DNA of 64,000 bases from Microbacterium aurantiacum (GTDB lineage Bacteria > Actinomycetota > Actinomycetes > Actinomycetales > Microbacteriaceae), in NCBI RefSeq assembly GCF_021654035.1, contig NZ_JAJPDW010000001.1, positions 1 through 64,000 of the forward strand. Direction: 5' to 3'. The position numbers were made by a program, and so were the translations under genes. This document shows, piece by piece, positions 32,308 through 41,430 of the stretch (the stretch's first letter is position 1; the number at the start of each line of letters is the position of its first letter). The notes under the pieces were generated by a model. It was not told the DNA's origin, ran no database searches, and worked only from the letters and a program-made list of their open reading frames with translations.

Positions 32308-33494
32308 ACCGGCACCTCCCGTGGAAGGAGGGCGTGCACGGACCATCCGGATGCCGTCGGCCCGGCCTCGAGCGTCCCGTCGAGTGCACGCACGCGCTCG
32401 CGCAGGAGCTCGAGACCCCACCCGCTCCCGGGCAACGCGGGCGTGGTGATCGGCTCCCCGCCCCGGGACACCACGCGGACGCCCACCTCCCGCGTGTCCG
32501 CGGTCAGGTGCACGTTCGCCTCCCCGCCGGCCGCGTGCCGGACGCAGTTCGCGAGCGCTTCCTGGACGATCCGGGCCGCGGCATGATCGACGGCCGGCGG
32601 GAGCGGGTCGGTGAGGTCGGCGCAGAGGTTCACCGTCACCCCCGAACGCTCGGCCTCGCGCACCATCGCGGGGATCGCCGCGGTGCCGGCACTGACGACG
32701 GGCACCTCGTCGCCGGTCCTCAAGACCGCGATCATCGATCGGAGCGCAGCGTGCGCGTGCAGGCTCGAATCACGCACGGCGCGGAGGGCCGAGGTGTCCC
32801 GCTCGGACTCGCCGGGATCGCTCAGCGCCGCCTCGGCGCGGATGGCGACCGCCGACACGTGTCCGGCGACCAGGTCGTGCAGCTCACGCGCCATCGCTTC
32901 CCGCTCCCGTTCGACCGCCGCCCGCCGATCGCGGACGGCCAGTCGTTCGGCGTCCTCGGCGCGCTGGCGATGCAGCGCCACCAGCTCGCGTGACTGCACC
33001 GTCGAGGTTCCCCACCAGTACGCGACGCCGAGGAGTCCGGTGGTCTGCAGGGCCATGAAGATCCCGACGCGGGGGTCGCCCGCACCGACCGCCGTCCCCA
33101 GCGCCGAGGCGACGACGAAGACCACGATGACCGACAGGATGCGGTGACGCACGCGGGGGGTCGCCGCGACCACCGCGGCGTACAGCAGATCGAGCGTGAC
33201 GATGACGGGCACGATCCCGCCCACCGTGAGGACGTCGCCGACGAGCAGCGCACCGGCCATCGCGACGCCGAGGAGCGGGGCACGATCGCGCAGCAGGATC
33301 AGGGCCGCGGCGGAGAGACCCGCCACCAGAGACCACCACGGGGACGCGGGCTCGGAGAGAAGAGAGTAGGAGCTCCACAGGCCGGTGATCCCGACGGCGG
33401 CGCTCACGACGGCGATCATCGCGTACCCGAGCGCATCGACGGCGGGGCGGTGTGCGCGGATCCACCCGCGCCACGAGATCGTCATCGCCGGCAT
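32304..33494 (-). CDS. NarL-type sensor histidine kinase (HisKA_3)
   Basis: The 396-residue kinase has about five membrane helices in residues 20-165 without a sizable extracellular loop, so it probably senses the membrane or an internal cue. Then come a coiled linker, the H-box MARELHDLVAGHVSAVAIRA with phosphorylated His206, an N-box-like ALANCVRHAAGGEA, and the G-box GWGLELLRERVRALDG. A start at 33485 (MTISWRG) is also possible; upstream extension to 33584 adds a hydrophilic segment. It is divergent from the GAP-family gene at 33613. Confidence 0.92.
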   Translation of the reverse strand: MPAMTISWRGWIRAHRPAVDALGYAMIAVVSAAVGITGLWSSYSLLSEPASPWWSLVAGLSAAALILLRDRAPLLGVAMAGALLVGDVLTVGGIVPVIVTLDLLYAAVVAATPRVRHRILSVIVVFVVASALGTAVGAGDPRVGIFMALQTTGLLGVAYWWGTSTVQSRELVALHRQRAEDAERLAVRDRRAAVEREREAMARELHDLVAGHVSAVAIRAEAALSDPGESERDTSALRAVRDSSLHAHAALRSMIAVLRTGDEVPVVSAGTAAIPAMVREAERSGVTVNLCADLTDPLPPAVDHAAARIVQEALANCVRHAAGGEANVHLTADTREVGVRVVSRGGEPITTPALPGSGWGLELLRERVRALDGTLEAGPTASGWSVHALLPREVPV

Positions 33495-33612
33495 GCACCC
33501 ATGCAACCACGGCGGGCATCCCGGGTCCTCCGTCGAAAGGACGAGGACTCTCCGATCGGTTTCGGCCGTTCGGCCGATGTGCACCGCGGGTCACGTCGTC
33601 GACGGTGGAAGC

Positions 33613-34410
33613 ATGGACCTCCTTCCCGGCGTGCCGCTGCCCGTGACCCTGCTCGTCCTCGCGCTCGTGGATTCGCTGAGCATCGGCACCCTCCTCATCC
33701 CGCTCTTCCTCCTCGTGGCGCCGGGGAGGGTGCGCGCCGGTCGCGTGCTGCTGTATCTGGCGACGGTCGCGGGGTTCTACTTCGCCGTCGGAGTGCTGAT
33801 CCTCCTCGGCGCCGTCAACCTCGCGGAGGTCGCACAGCAGGCGCTCGCCTCGTCCGCGGGCCAGTGGGGTCGACTCCTCGTGGGCGGCACGCTGGTGATC
33901 GTGGCCTTCGCGATCCCGACGTCGTCGCACGCGCGATCATCCGTCACCGCCGGAAGTCGGACCGCGCCAGACTCCGGAGGCGCCCGTCCCTCGCCCGACG
34001 ACGGGATGGAGCCCGGCCCCGGGCGGCTCAGCCGCTGGCGAGACCGCCTTCTGGACCCGACGACGAGGCCGATCGGCGTGATGGCCGTCGCGGTGGGGGC
34101 CGGAGTCATCGAACTCGCGACGATGCTGCCCTACCTGCTCGCGATCTCCGTCCTCGCATCATCGGATCTCGCTCCGATCACCCAGGTGCCGGCCGTGGCC
34201 GCATATTGCGTGGTGATGACCCTCCCCGCCCTCGTGCTCCTCCTCTTCCGTACGCTGGCGCACCGGGTGATCGATCGGCCGCTCCAGCGGATGACGGTGT
34301 GGCTTCAGCGGACGGCCGCGGAGAACACGGCCTGGATCGTCGGAATCGTCGGCTTCCTGATCGCCCGCGGAGCGATCTCCGACCTCGGAGGCTTCGGCAT
34401 CCTGAGCTGA
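33613..34410 (+). CDS. GAP-family (Sap-like) membrane protein
   Basis: The 265-residue protein has six predicted helices in two groups of three separated by a polar loop of about 55 residues (SSHARSSVTAGSRTAPDSGG). The sequence LVLALVDSLSIGTLLIPLFL at the start and VGAGVIELATMLPYLLAISV in the second half are hallmarks of the GAP/Sap family, one member of which is linked to sulfolipid addressing in mycobacteria. The function here is unknown. ATG 33613 follows GGTGGAA. It is divergent from the two-component system. Confidence 0.82.
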   Translation: MDLLPGVPLPVTLLVLALVDSLSIGTLLIPLFLLVAPGRVRAGRVLLYLATVAGFYFAVGVLILLGAVNLAEVAQQALASSAGQWGRLLVGGTLVIVAFAIPTSSHARSSVTAGSRTAPDSGGARPSPDDGMEPGPGRLSRWRDRLLDPTTRPIGVMAVAVGAGVIELATMLPYLLAISVLASSDLAPITQVPAVAAYCVVMTLPALVLLLFRTLAHRVIDRPLQRMTVWLQRTAAENTAWIVGIVGFLIARGAISDLGGFGILS

Positions 34411-34451
34411 TCTCGGTCCGCGCCTCCGTCGCGGACTTGTAGCGTGGGGGC

Positions 34452-35135
34452 ATGCCCTCCCGTTCTCCCTGGACCTGCGTGCTGTGGGACGTCGACGGCA
34501 CCATCGTCGACGCCTCGGTCGGCATCCTCCACCGCTTGACGGTCACCCTCGAGCACTTCGGACTGCCGGCCCCGACGCGCGACGAGCTCGTGCACTGGAT
34601 CGGCCCGCCGATGTACGAGTCCTTCCAGGTGAACGTCGGGATGACTCCGGCGCAGTCCACCGAAGCCGTCGCGTTCTACCGCTCGCTGTCGAAGCAGGAG
34701 GGGTACACCACCGGCGCCCGGGTCTTCGACGGCGTCGACACCCTCATCCACGACATCGCTGCGGCCGGCATCCCGCAGGCGACGGCGAGCTCGAAGCCCG
34801 AGGTGCAGGTCGTCGCGCTCATGGACCACTTCGACCTGTCGCCCGCCTTCACCGCGATCGCCGGCGCGACGCAGGACGAGAAGACGCTCAGCGCCAAGTC
34901 CGACATCATCGCCGAGGCGCTGCGGCGCCTGCGCGCATCCGGCGTCGACACGTCGCGGCCGGTGCTGATCGGCGACCGCCATCACGACATCGACGGCGGG
35001 CGCATCCAGGGCATCCCCGTCGTCTTCGTCACGTGGGGATTCAGCTGGCCCCACGAGTCCGAGGGCGCGCAGGCGGTCGTCAGCGACGTCGACGCGCTCC
35101 GGCGGCTGCTGCTCGTCGAGGATGCCGATGCCTGA
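34452..35135 (+). CDS. HAD-family phosphatase, phosphoglycolate-phosphatase-like
   Basis: The 227-residue protein has HAD motif I LWDVDGTIVD (nucleophile Asp13, acid Asp15), a helical cap from about residue 20 to 90, motif II around ATASSKPEV, and motif IV LIGDRHHDIDGGRIQGIPVV. This is the PGP/Gph arrangement of subfamily IA. The physiological substrate is not set by sequence. Its last codons overlap the start of the next gene, which indicates co-transcription. Confidence 0.9.
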   Translation: MPSRSPWTCVLWDVDGTIVDASVGILHRLTVTLEHFGLPAPTRDELVHWIGPPMYESFQVNVGMTPAQSTEAVAFYRSLSKQEGYTTGARVFDGVDTLIHDIAAAGIPQATASSKPEVQVVALMDHFDLSPAFTAIAGATQDEKTLSAKSDIIAEALRRLRASGVDTSRPVLIGDRHHDIDGGRIQGIPVVFVTWGFSWPHESEGAQAVVSDVDALRRLLLVEDADA

Positions 35136-36393
35136 CGACGTCCGCGAGATCGTCGACGCCCTCCTCCCCTCGGTGGTCGTCTTCGGGATCGCGGCCCTGG
35201 GCGTGGTCATCGTCGTCTGGGCCCTGCGCCGCGCGCGACGCTCGCCCCGCGCCCGCGCGGCCGCCGAAGCGCTGCGCACGCGGGCCGGCGCCGACCTCGT
35301 CCGATTGGACGAGGCGGTCGACGAGCTCGACCTCGAGCTCGGGCTGTCCGGCGCGCTCTACGGCGGCACCGCGCCGACGAGCCTCCGCCGGGCGCGATTG
35401 ACGGCGCAGCACGTGCGCGACGACGCCTTCGCGGAGTACGCCGCGCTCTCGCAGGCCGACCTCCGCCCGGACGAGATCCGCCGCGCCAGCCAGCGCATCC
35501 AGCGCCGGAGCGGCGAAGCACTGGGCCGGATCGAGGCCGCCCGCGCGGAGCATGCGGAGTGGGTGCGGCAGAACGTCTCCGCCGCCGACCAGGTGCGCGC
35601 CGCGCGCGAGCGGCTCACCACCCTCCGCGCGACGATCGGCGACCCCGCTGCGCTCGTCGCGGAGCTCTCCCGTCGCTTCGACGAGAGCGAGTGGCGCGCC
35701 GCCGCCGAGGCGGCCCGGGAGGCATCGGCCGCCGCGCACCGCGCCGACGAGGCTCTCACCGCGGCCGAGCAGGGTCTGGGCGACCCGACCGTGAGCGTCC
35801 TGGCCGATCTCGCCGCCGCCGAGCGGGCGATCCGCGCCGCAGAGGCCGAGGCGCGCATCCTCGAGGAGTCCCACCGCCTGACGTTGCAGGCCGCCTCCGC
35901 CGTCCGCGGAGAGCTCGAGGCCGCGCGGTCCGCCGTGCGTCAGGCGGTCACCACGCGCGACGCGCTGGAGCCCGCGGATGCCGAGCGCCTGGGCGCGGAG
36001 ATCCGCACGGTGCAGGACGGGATCGACGCACTCGACGCCACCGCGGAGCGCACGCCCACGGCGACGGTGGATCGGGTGGCGCGTCTGCGGGATCGACTGG
36101 ACCTCACCCTCGGCGACGCACGGACGGCGCAGCAGCGACTGCGGAGCGCCCGCACCGCCCTTCCCGGCACCCTTGCCTCCGCCCGCGGCGCCGTCGCCCG
36201 CGGCGAAGCGGCGATCGCCCACACGCGCGCCGGCGCCGACGCGCGCGCCCGTCTGCTGCGCGCCCAGCGCGAGCTCGCCGAGGCCCGTCAGGCCCAGGAT
36301 CCGGTGACCGCCCTGGATGCCGCCCGGCGGGCACTGCGCGACGCGGAGGACGCCGCGGCCCTGGCCGATCACGCCCGACTCGGCGGACGGTGA
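35122..36393 (+). CDS. membrane-anchored long coiled-coil protein
   Basis: The 423-residue product has one N-terminal helix (LLPSVVVFGIAALGVVIVVW) followed by nearly 370 residues of Ala/Arg/Glu-rich heptad-like sequence (for example SQRIQRRSGEALGRIEAARA). It resembles in design the proteins at 5349 and 6151 but is longer and not an obvious duplicate. ATG 35122 and ATG 35128 overlap the preceding HAD stop. Related architectures in actinobacteria follow an N-terminal TPM domain; none is present here. Function unknown; a structural or cell-envelope role is a guess. Confidence 0.78.
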   Translation: MPMPDDVREIVDALLPSVVVFGIAALGVVIVVWALRRARRSPRARAAAEALRTRAGADLVRLDEAVDELDLELGLSGALYGGTAPTSLRRARLTAQHVRDDAFAEYAALSQADLRPDEIRRASQRIQRRSGEALGRIEAARAEHAEWVRQNVSAADQVRAARERLTTLRATIGDPAALVAELSRRFDESEWRAAAEAAREASAAAHRADEALTAAEQGLGDPTVSVLADLAAAERAIRAAEAEARILEESHRLTLQAASAVRGELEAARSAVRQAVTTRDALEPADAERLGAEIRTVQDGIDALDATAERTPTATVDRVARLRDRLDLTLGDARTAQQRLRSARTALPGTLASARGAVARGEAAIAHTRAGADARARLLRAQRELAEARQAQDPVTALDAARRALRDAEDAAALADHARLGGR

Positions 36394-36420
36394 CCGACGC
36401 ATCTCGCTAGGGTGATGCCC

Positions 36421-38499
36421 ATGAGCGAGGAAGCGTCCCGGAAGTCGCCCCCCGTCGTCCTCACGGTCCTCCGCCGGATCCCGGCGACGCTGACCCTCGT
36501 GGCGGTGATCCTCGCCGTCGGCGTCGTCTTCGGCGGGCTGTGGTCGGCGTTCATCGACGCCCCCGCCTTCGACGTCGTGGCCTACGGGCTCCCGGCGCTG
36601 GCCGAAGGCCGCTGGTGGACCCCGGTGGTCGGCACGTTCTTCGTCGACCACCCGTGGGTGTACGTCCTCACCATCAGCAGCTTCGCGGGGATGGCGTATC
36701 TTGAGTTCCGCCGCGGCTCCCGCGTGGCACTGGCCTACTTCTGGGTGGGTCAGCTGTTCGCCGTCCTCGCCACGGCGCTCCTCCTCTCGGTGCTGTCGCT
36801 GACCCCGTGGGCGTGGGCCGAGACTCAGGCGCAGGCGTTGGACGTGGGCGCCTCGGGCGGCACGATGGCCTGCATCGCCGCGGCGGTCGGTCTGTTCCGT
36901 CCCCCGTGGCGGGTCCGCGCGTGGCTGGTCGTGCTCTCCTTCGTCTTCATCGCGATGCTGTTCTGGGGTTCGCTCGCCGATCTCGAGCACTTCTTGGCGG
37001 TCGTCCTCATCCTCGCCGTCGACCGATCGCTCAAGCTCCGTCGTACCACGGTCCGGGAGCAGCGGCTGATCGCCTTCTTCGGCGTCCTCGTGCTGGGCGC
37101 GATCCAGATCATCACGGTCCTCGTCCCCACCAACGGCCTGTTCGGCCCCACCGAACCGGCATCCGGCGGCTTCATCGACCTCGCGGTCGACACCCTGATC
37201 ATCCTGCTCGTCGCGAATGGACTCCGCCGCGGACGACGCTGGTCGTGGGTGGTGACGATCATCCTGGCGGGTCTGAACATCCTCCTCGGCGCCGCCGTCG
37301 TCGCCGCGATCATCATCGCCAGCGAGCAGCAGGTCGAGGGTGTCATCGACGGGGAGACCGAGCTCGCCCTCACAAGCGCCCTGATGTGGCTCGGGATGCT
37401 GATCTACCTCCTGATCGTCCGCGGCGCCTTCCGCGCCCGCCGTCGGTCCCGGATCGGCCTCAGCCCCACCCCCGATGCCGACGCGGCGAAGGAGATGCTG
37501 CGCGCGTCGGGCGGCGGGACGCTCTCGTGGATGACCACGTGGGATGGCATGGCGTATGCCCGCACCTCGGGAGGGATGGTCGCCCACCAGCGGCGCTCGG
37601 GGGTGGCCCTGGCCCTCGCCGACCCGCTCGGTCCGGTCGAGACCCGCGCGGCATCCGTCACGGAGTTCATCCGGATGTCGGAGGAGGCCGGCCTCGTGCC
37701 GTGCTTCTTCAGCTCGGACGAGGCCACCCGCGCGGCGGTCCCCCCGACGTGGCGGAGCATCGTCGTGGCCGACGACACCATCGTCGATCTGCCGGGGCTG
37801 GCGTTCACCGGGAAGCAGTGGAACTCGGTGCGTTCCTCGCTCAACCGCGCGGGGCGCGAGGAGATGACGTTCCGGATGACGCGCCTCGCCGACGAGAGCT
37901 GGGGCGTGCGTCAGCAGCTCCGCGCGATCTCGGAGATGTGGGTCGGCGACAAGGGGCTGCCCGAGATGGGATTCACGCTCGGAACGCTCGAGGAGGCCGA
38001 AGACCCCGAGGTGCGACTCGCCCTGGCCATCTCCCCCGAGGGCGACGTCGACGGGTTCCTGTCGTGGCTGCCGGTCTACGGCGGGGGTGGTGCGGTGCGC
38101 GGCTGGACGCTCGACCTGATGCGCCGGCGCGAGGGCGGCTTCGGTCCGGTGATGGAGTTCCTCATCGGCTCGTCGGCGAAGCTCTTCTCCGAAGAGGGCG
38201 CGGAGATCATGTCGCTCTCCGGGGCGCCCCTCGCGCACGACTATCCGCCGGATGCCGGAATGATCGCCGTCCTCAGTGACAAGCTCGCCGACATGCTCGA
38301 GCCGGTCTACGGCTTCGGGTCGCTGCACCGCTTCAAGGAGAAGTTCCACCCGCGGTACGAGACCATGTACCTGATCTTCCGCGACGAGAGCGACCTCGCC
38401 CGCATCGGACCGGCGCTCGCACGCGCGTTCCTGCCGGACGCGACGCTGCGTCAGTTCGCCGGTGCGGGTCTGGAGCTCGTGCGCGGCGACCGTTCCTGA
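36421..38499 (+). CDS. rhomboid-like membrane domain fused to DUF2156 (MprF C-terminal-like) domain
   Basis: The 692-residue protein has two parts. Residues 1-335 hold about ten helices; inside them GRWWTPVVGTFF (63-74), LEFRRGSRVALAYFWVGQLF (94-113), GASG (143-146) and a helix starting at His190 (HFLAVVLILA) follow the order of rhomboid-protease landmarks, with Ser145 and His190 as the possible dyad. Residues about 340-685 form a DUF2156/phosphatidylglycerol lysyltransferase C-terminal domain (GTLSWMTTWDGMAYARTSGG; MGFTLGTLEEAEDPEVRLAL; YGFGSLHRFKEKFHPRYETM). DUF2156 domains transfer amino acids from tRNA to lipids in MprF. Whether the membrane part cleaves, flips lipid or only anchors is unknown. 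ATG 36421 is chosen over GTG 36412 and ATG 36415. Confidence 0.85.
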   Translation: MSEEASRKSPPVVLTVLRRIPATLTLVAVILAVGVVFGGLWSAFIDAPAFDVVAYGLPALAEGRWWTPVVGTFFVDHPWVYVLTISSFAGMAYLEFRRGSRVALAYFWVGQLFAVLATALLLSVLSLTPWAWAETQAQALDVGASGGTMACIAAAVGLFRPPWRVRAWLVVLSFVFIAMLFWGSLADLEHFLAVVLILAVDRSLKLRRTTVREQRLIAFFGVLVLGAIQIITVLVPTNGLFGPTEPASGGFIDLAVDTLIILLVANGLRRGRRWSWVVTIILAGLNILLGAAVVAAIIIASEQQVEGVIDGETELALTSALMWLGMLIYLLIVRGAFRARRRSRIGLSPTPDADAAKEMLRASGGGTLSWMTTWDGMAYARTSGGMVAHQRRSGVALALADPLGPVETRAASVTEFIRMSEEAGLVPCFFSSDEATRAAVPPTWRSIVVADDTIVDLPGLAFTGKQWNSVRSSLNRAGREEMTFRMTRLADESWGVRQQLRAISEMWVGDKGLPEMGFTLGTLEEAEDPEVRLALAISPEGDVDGFLSWLPVYGGGGAVRGWTLDLMRRREGGFGPVMEFLIGSSAKLFSEEGAEIMSLSGAPLAHDYPPDAGMIAVLSDKLADMLEPVYGFGSLHRFKEKFHPRYETMYLIFRDESDLARIGPALARAFLPDATLRQFAGAGLELVRGDRS

Positions 38500-38517
38500 G
38501 CGCCCAGCGGGGCGCTC
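38498..38517. terminator. bidirectional hairpin between DUF2156 fusion and cspA
   Basis: GAGCGCCC (38498-38505) pairs perfectly with GGGCGCTC (38510-38517) over a 4-base loop. It begins inside the TGA stop of the fusion gene and ends 4 bp before the cspA stop, serving both convergent transcripts. Confidence 0.65.
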
Positions 38518-38521
38518 GAGA

Positions 38522-38728
38522 TCAGAGCGGGCGGATGTTCTCCGCCTGCAGGCCCTTGGGGCCCTGGGCGATCTCGAACTCCACGCGCTGGTTCTCCTCG
38601 AGGGAGCGGTAGCCGCTGGCGTCGATCGCGCTGTAGTGGGCGAAGACGTCCGCACCGCCCTCGTCGGGTGCGATGAACCCGAAGCCCTTCTCCGAGTTGA
38701 ACCACTTGACGGTGCCCTGCGTGCTCAT
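38522..38728 (-). CDS. cspA: cold-shock domain protein
   Basis: A 68-residue single OB-fold RNA/DNA-binding protein. RNP1 is KGFGFIAP and RNP2 is VFAHYSAI; the start [18 protein letters not shown] is canonical. ATG 38728 is followed by a 5' region of about 300 bp to the next divergent gene, which carries a strong hairpin about 155 bp upstream, so a structured leader like that of other cold-shock mRNAs is possible. Confidence 0.97.
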   Translation of the reverse strand: MSTQGTVKWFNSEKGFGFIAPDEGGADVFAHYSAIDASGYRSLEENQRVEFEIAQGPKGLQAENIRPL

Positions 38729-39030
38729 TCCATACCGTTCTTCCGCGCCCGGAGCCGTGCGCGCCGGAGCGGTTCCACGCTAACGAAGCGACGGCCGCGT
38801 CGCGAGGGGGGTGTCGGACAGTGACGGAAATGTTGCACACGGCGGAGCGGGTGCGGCGGGGTCATGCGCACTCCCATCGAACGCCCGGGCTGAGCGATGC
38901 TCCAAGCCCGGGCGCCGACGGATCCCCCCGGATAGGCCACGCCGAAGCGTGACACGCACATGGTATCGACAACTCCCCTCCACGCGGGAGTCCCCTTCTC
39001 CGTGGGGATGGCTCTGGGTACGGTGTCCCC
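38729..39030. other. divergent intergenic region with a long hairpin (38882-38914)
   Basis: CGCCCGGGCT (38882-38891) pairs perfectly with AGCCCGGGCG (38905-38914). Inside the loop GAGC and GCTC pair again around GAT, leaving a CA bulge, so the whole 33-nt block folds into one stem. There is no T-run. It stands 155 bp upstream of cspA and 117 bp upstream of the acetyltransferase gene. It may be the 5' end of the cspA leader, an insulator or a small-RNA terminator. No gene is evident in the rest of the gap. Confidence 0.55.
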
Positions 39031-39522
39031 GTGACCCACATCGAGCTTCGCACCCTCACCGACGACGACCTCGACGACGTCTTCGCGATGATGCGCGATC
39101 CCGACGGCGTCCGGCAGGCCGCGTTCACGGCATCCGATCCCGATTCCCGAGAGGAGTTCGATGCATGGATGGCCCGCCAGCGCGCGAGCGACGACGTGAT
39201 CCAACGGGTCATCGTCGCCGACGGCTCGTTCGCCGGAACGGTCGCGGCGTTCACCGTCGACGGCGACCGCGAGGTGAGCTTCTGGACCGCACGGGAGGTC
39301 TGGGGCCGCGGCATCGCGACGGAGGCGCTGCGTCAGCTGGTGTCGATCGAGCCGGTCCGCCCGCTGTTCGCGCGGTGCGCGGCGCACAACGCCGGCTCGA
39401 TCGAGGTGCTCCGCCACAACGGGTTCACCGAGGTCTCGCGGACGACGTCGTTCGCGCCCGGACTCGGCCGCGAGGTCGAGGAGATGGTCTTCGTGCTGCT
39501 GCCCGCCCTCGACGGGGTCTGA
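39031..39522 (+). CDS. GNAT-family N-acetyltransferase
   Basis: The 163-residue protein starts at GTG 39031 and has the GNAT fold: IELRTLTDDDLDDVFAMMRD at the start, the acetyl-CoA loop VWGRGIATEALRQLV (motif A, R/Q-x-x-G-x-G/A type) and the RimJ/RimL-like ARCAAHNAGSIEVLRHNGFT. The substrate is unknown; this subgroup often modifies protein N-termini or small amines. It is convergent with the next gene, leaving a 2-bp gap between stops. Confidence 0.88.
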   Translation: MTHIELRTLTDDDLDDVFAMMRDPDGVRQAAFTASDPDSREEFDAWMARQRASDDVIQRVIVADGSFAGTVAAFTVDGDREVSFWTAREVWGRGIATEALRQLVSIEPVRPLFARCAAHNAGSIEVLRHNGFTEVSRTTSFAPGLGREVEEMVFVLLPALDGV

Positions 39523-39524
39523 GC

Positions 39525-40316
39525 TCAATCCTGCGGGTCGACGTCGTCGGCGTCCGCGGGTGCGACCTCGGTGACCTCGATGCGCGGGGCGTCCACGTCG
39601 TCCCGGGGCGAGGGCACGTACATGAACTGCAGCTCCGTACCGACCGGGAAGCGCGCGACCAGCTCCTCCGGCAGGGCATCCGCCGACACGACCTCGAACT
39701 GCACGGCGGGCGGGAAGGATCGGGTGCCGCATGCCCACCGATACCCGCTGGGGGACGCCGTCATGTCGGCCTCGGTACTCCGGAAGACGGCGAGGCACAT
39801 GTCGGAACCCGGACCCGCCCACTGCCGTTCCGCGCTCACGGGCGTCAGCCCGAAGAACTCGCGGAACACGGTGGAATCGTCCAACTCCGTGCCGAGGAAG
39901 CGCGGCCACGGGACCTCGGGCTCCGGGGGGAGGGAGGCGATGACCTGGGCTCTGCTCGCACCCTCACTCACCGCGGTGATCGCGACGGCACCTGCCGCGC
40001 CCACGGCGAGCGCCGCGACGACGGATGCCGCCCACCAGCCCGGGGAGATCCGTCGAGGCGCGGCGGTGTCCGCGGTGGCGTCCTCCGCCACAGTGTCTCG
40101 ATCGGCCTCGGGCTCCGGTGCGACGGATCCCGCGGGTCCCTCGGGCTCCGCGGCCGGCGGGGACGCGGCATCCGCTCGCGCGCGCGCCTGCTCCTGCACG
40201 AGCGTCTCGAGTTCGCGCAGCCGCTCGCGTCCGACGGGGTCCTCGTGGATGTCAGCGCCCGGCCCGTAGGCCCGCGCGCGCAGCGCCCGGAGCTCTTCGC
40301 GCGCATCGGCTTCCAT
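39525..40316 (-). CDS. single-pass membrane protein, unknown function
   Basis: The 263-residue product has a cytosolic N-terminal helix (DAREELRALRARAYGPGADI), an acidic Pro/Ala-rich linker, one membrane helix at about residues 95-115 (WWAASVVAALAVGAAGAVAI) and an extracytosolic C-terminal domain of about 145 residues with two Cys (DMCLAVF; WACGTRS) that may form a disulphide. The topology resembles actinobacterial sensor or anti-sigma-like proteins, but there is no zinc-binding motif and no sigma gene nearby. No family was recognised. Confidence 0.75.
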   Translation of the reverse strand: MEADAREELRALRARAYGPGADIHEDPVGRERLRELETLVQEQARARADAASPPAAEPEGPAGSVAPEPEADRDTVAEDATADTAAPRRISPGWWAASVVAALAVGAAGAVAITAVSEGASRAQVIASLPPEPEVPWPRFLGTELDDSTVFREFFGLTPVSAERQWAGPGSDMCLAVFRSTEADMTASPSGYRWACGTRSFPPAVQFEVVSADALPEELVARFPVGTELQFMYVPSPRDDVDAPRIEVTEVAPADADDVDPQD

Positions 40317-40344
40317 CCTCCGATCCTCTCACCGCGGCATCCGC

Positions 40345-41430
40345 TCAGGCCTCTCGGGACCACACCTCCCGGGGGGTGAGGGGCACGAGCGCCGGGCGCG
40401 CGACGGCCGTCACGAGGTCGAGCGGAGCACCTCGACGGCCGGACTCGAGCAGGGAGCTCATGATGTCCAGCACATGGAGAGCCACCGAGCCGTCCGCGCC
40501 GCGACCGCCGCGCACGATGTCGATCAGCCCGATCCCGCGGCCGGCGTCGGCGTAGCCCGCCGAGACCGGGAGGGTCTGCCACTCGGCCCCCCGCCGCGCG
40601 AGGGCGACGTCGCCGTCGAACATGTTCGGGTCGGGGAGGGTGAGCGATCCCTCCTCGCCGTGGATCTCGAGGGGTCGCGCCTCGCTGCGCACGGCGTCGA
40701 AGCTGAACACCACCGTCGACACGGCCCCCGACGCATGCTCCAGGATGCCGGTGACGTGCGTGTCGACCTCGACGGGGATCTGCTCCCCGGCCCGCGGACC
40801 GGTGGCGATGGTCCGCTCGTCGCGCGCGCGCCGCGACACTCCGGTCACGCGGACGACCGGACCGAGGAGGTGCACGAGCGAGGTGAGGTAGTACGGCCCC
40901 ATGTCGAGCAGTGGCCCGCCACCCTCGCGGTAGTAGAAGTCAGGATGCGGGTGCCACGACTCGTGCCCCGCCGACACCCACGTCGCCGTCGCCGAGAGGG
41001 GGCGGCCGATGAGCCCTTCGTCGACCGCGGCGCGCGCCGTCTGGATGCCGGTCCCCAGCACCGTGTCGGAAGCGCCGCCGACCCACGCGTCGCCGCGCTC
41101 GGCCATGATGCGCTGCGCGTCGGGGAGCGTCGCCGCCAGCGGCTTCTCGCCGTAGACGTTCTTCCCCGCCGCGAGCGCGGCAAGGGCGATCTCGGCGTGG
41201 GCGGCCGGGATCGTGAGGTTTAGCACGGTGTCCACCCCGGGGTCGGCGAGGAGCTCCGCCACCGACAGGGCGCGGCATCCGTCGATGCGGGCGGCGGCCT
41301 CCTCCGCCCGAGAGGCGTCGAGGTCGGCGACGGCGGTGATCCGGATGCCGGAGACACCCTCGAGGGTGGCGAGGTACTGACCCGAGATGACCCCGAGCCC
41401 GACGATGCCTACGCGGTGCGGGCTGCCCAC
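40345..41430 (-). CDS. Gfo/Idh/MocA-family oxidoreductase
   Basis: The 361-residue NAD(P)-dependent sugar dehydrogenase-like protein begins at GTG 41430 with HRVGIVGLGVISGQYLATLE, the Rossmann nucleotide site, then GKNVYGEKPLAATLPDAQRI containing the family's EKP catalytic Lys, and GGGPLLDMGPYYLTSLVHLL with the active-site Asp. Its start lies 22 bp inside the thuA gene. It is the last gene of a three-gene catabolic operon probably controlled by the divergent LacI regulator at 43410. Confidence 0.92.
   Translation of the reverse strand: MGSPHRVGIVGLGVISGQYLATLEGVSGIRITAVADLDASRAEEAAARIDGCRALSVAELLADPGVDTVLNLTIPAAHAEIALAALAAGKNVYGEKPLAATLPDAQRIMAERGDAWVGGASDTVLGTGIQTARAAVDEGLIGRPLSATATWVSAGHESWHPHPDFYYREGGGPLLDMGPYYLTSLVHLLGPVVRVTGVSRRARDERTIATGPRAGEQIPVEVDTHVTGILEHASGAVSTVVFSFDAVRSEARPLEIHGEEGSLTLPDPNMFDGDVALARRGAEWQTLPVSAGYADAGRGIGLIDIVRGGRGADGSVALHVLDIMSSLLESGRRGAPLDLVTAVARPALVPLTPREVWSREA

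Noticed and set aside
35080..38655. A 1191-codon frame antisense to the coiled-coil and rhomboid-DUF2156 genes
   Set aside because: Low-complexity Arg/Glu/Gly-rich product with no motif; both opposite-strand genes are well supported.
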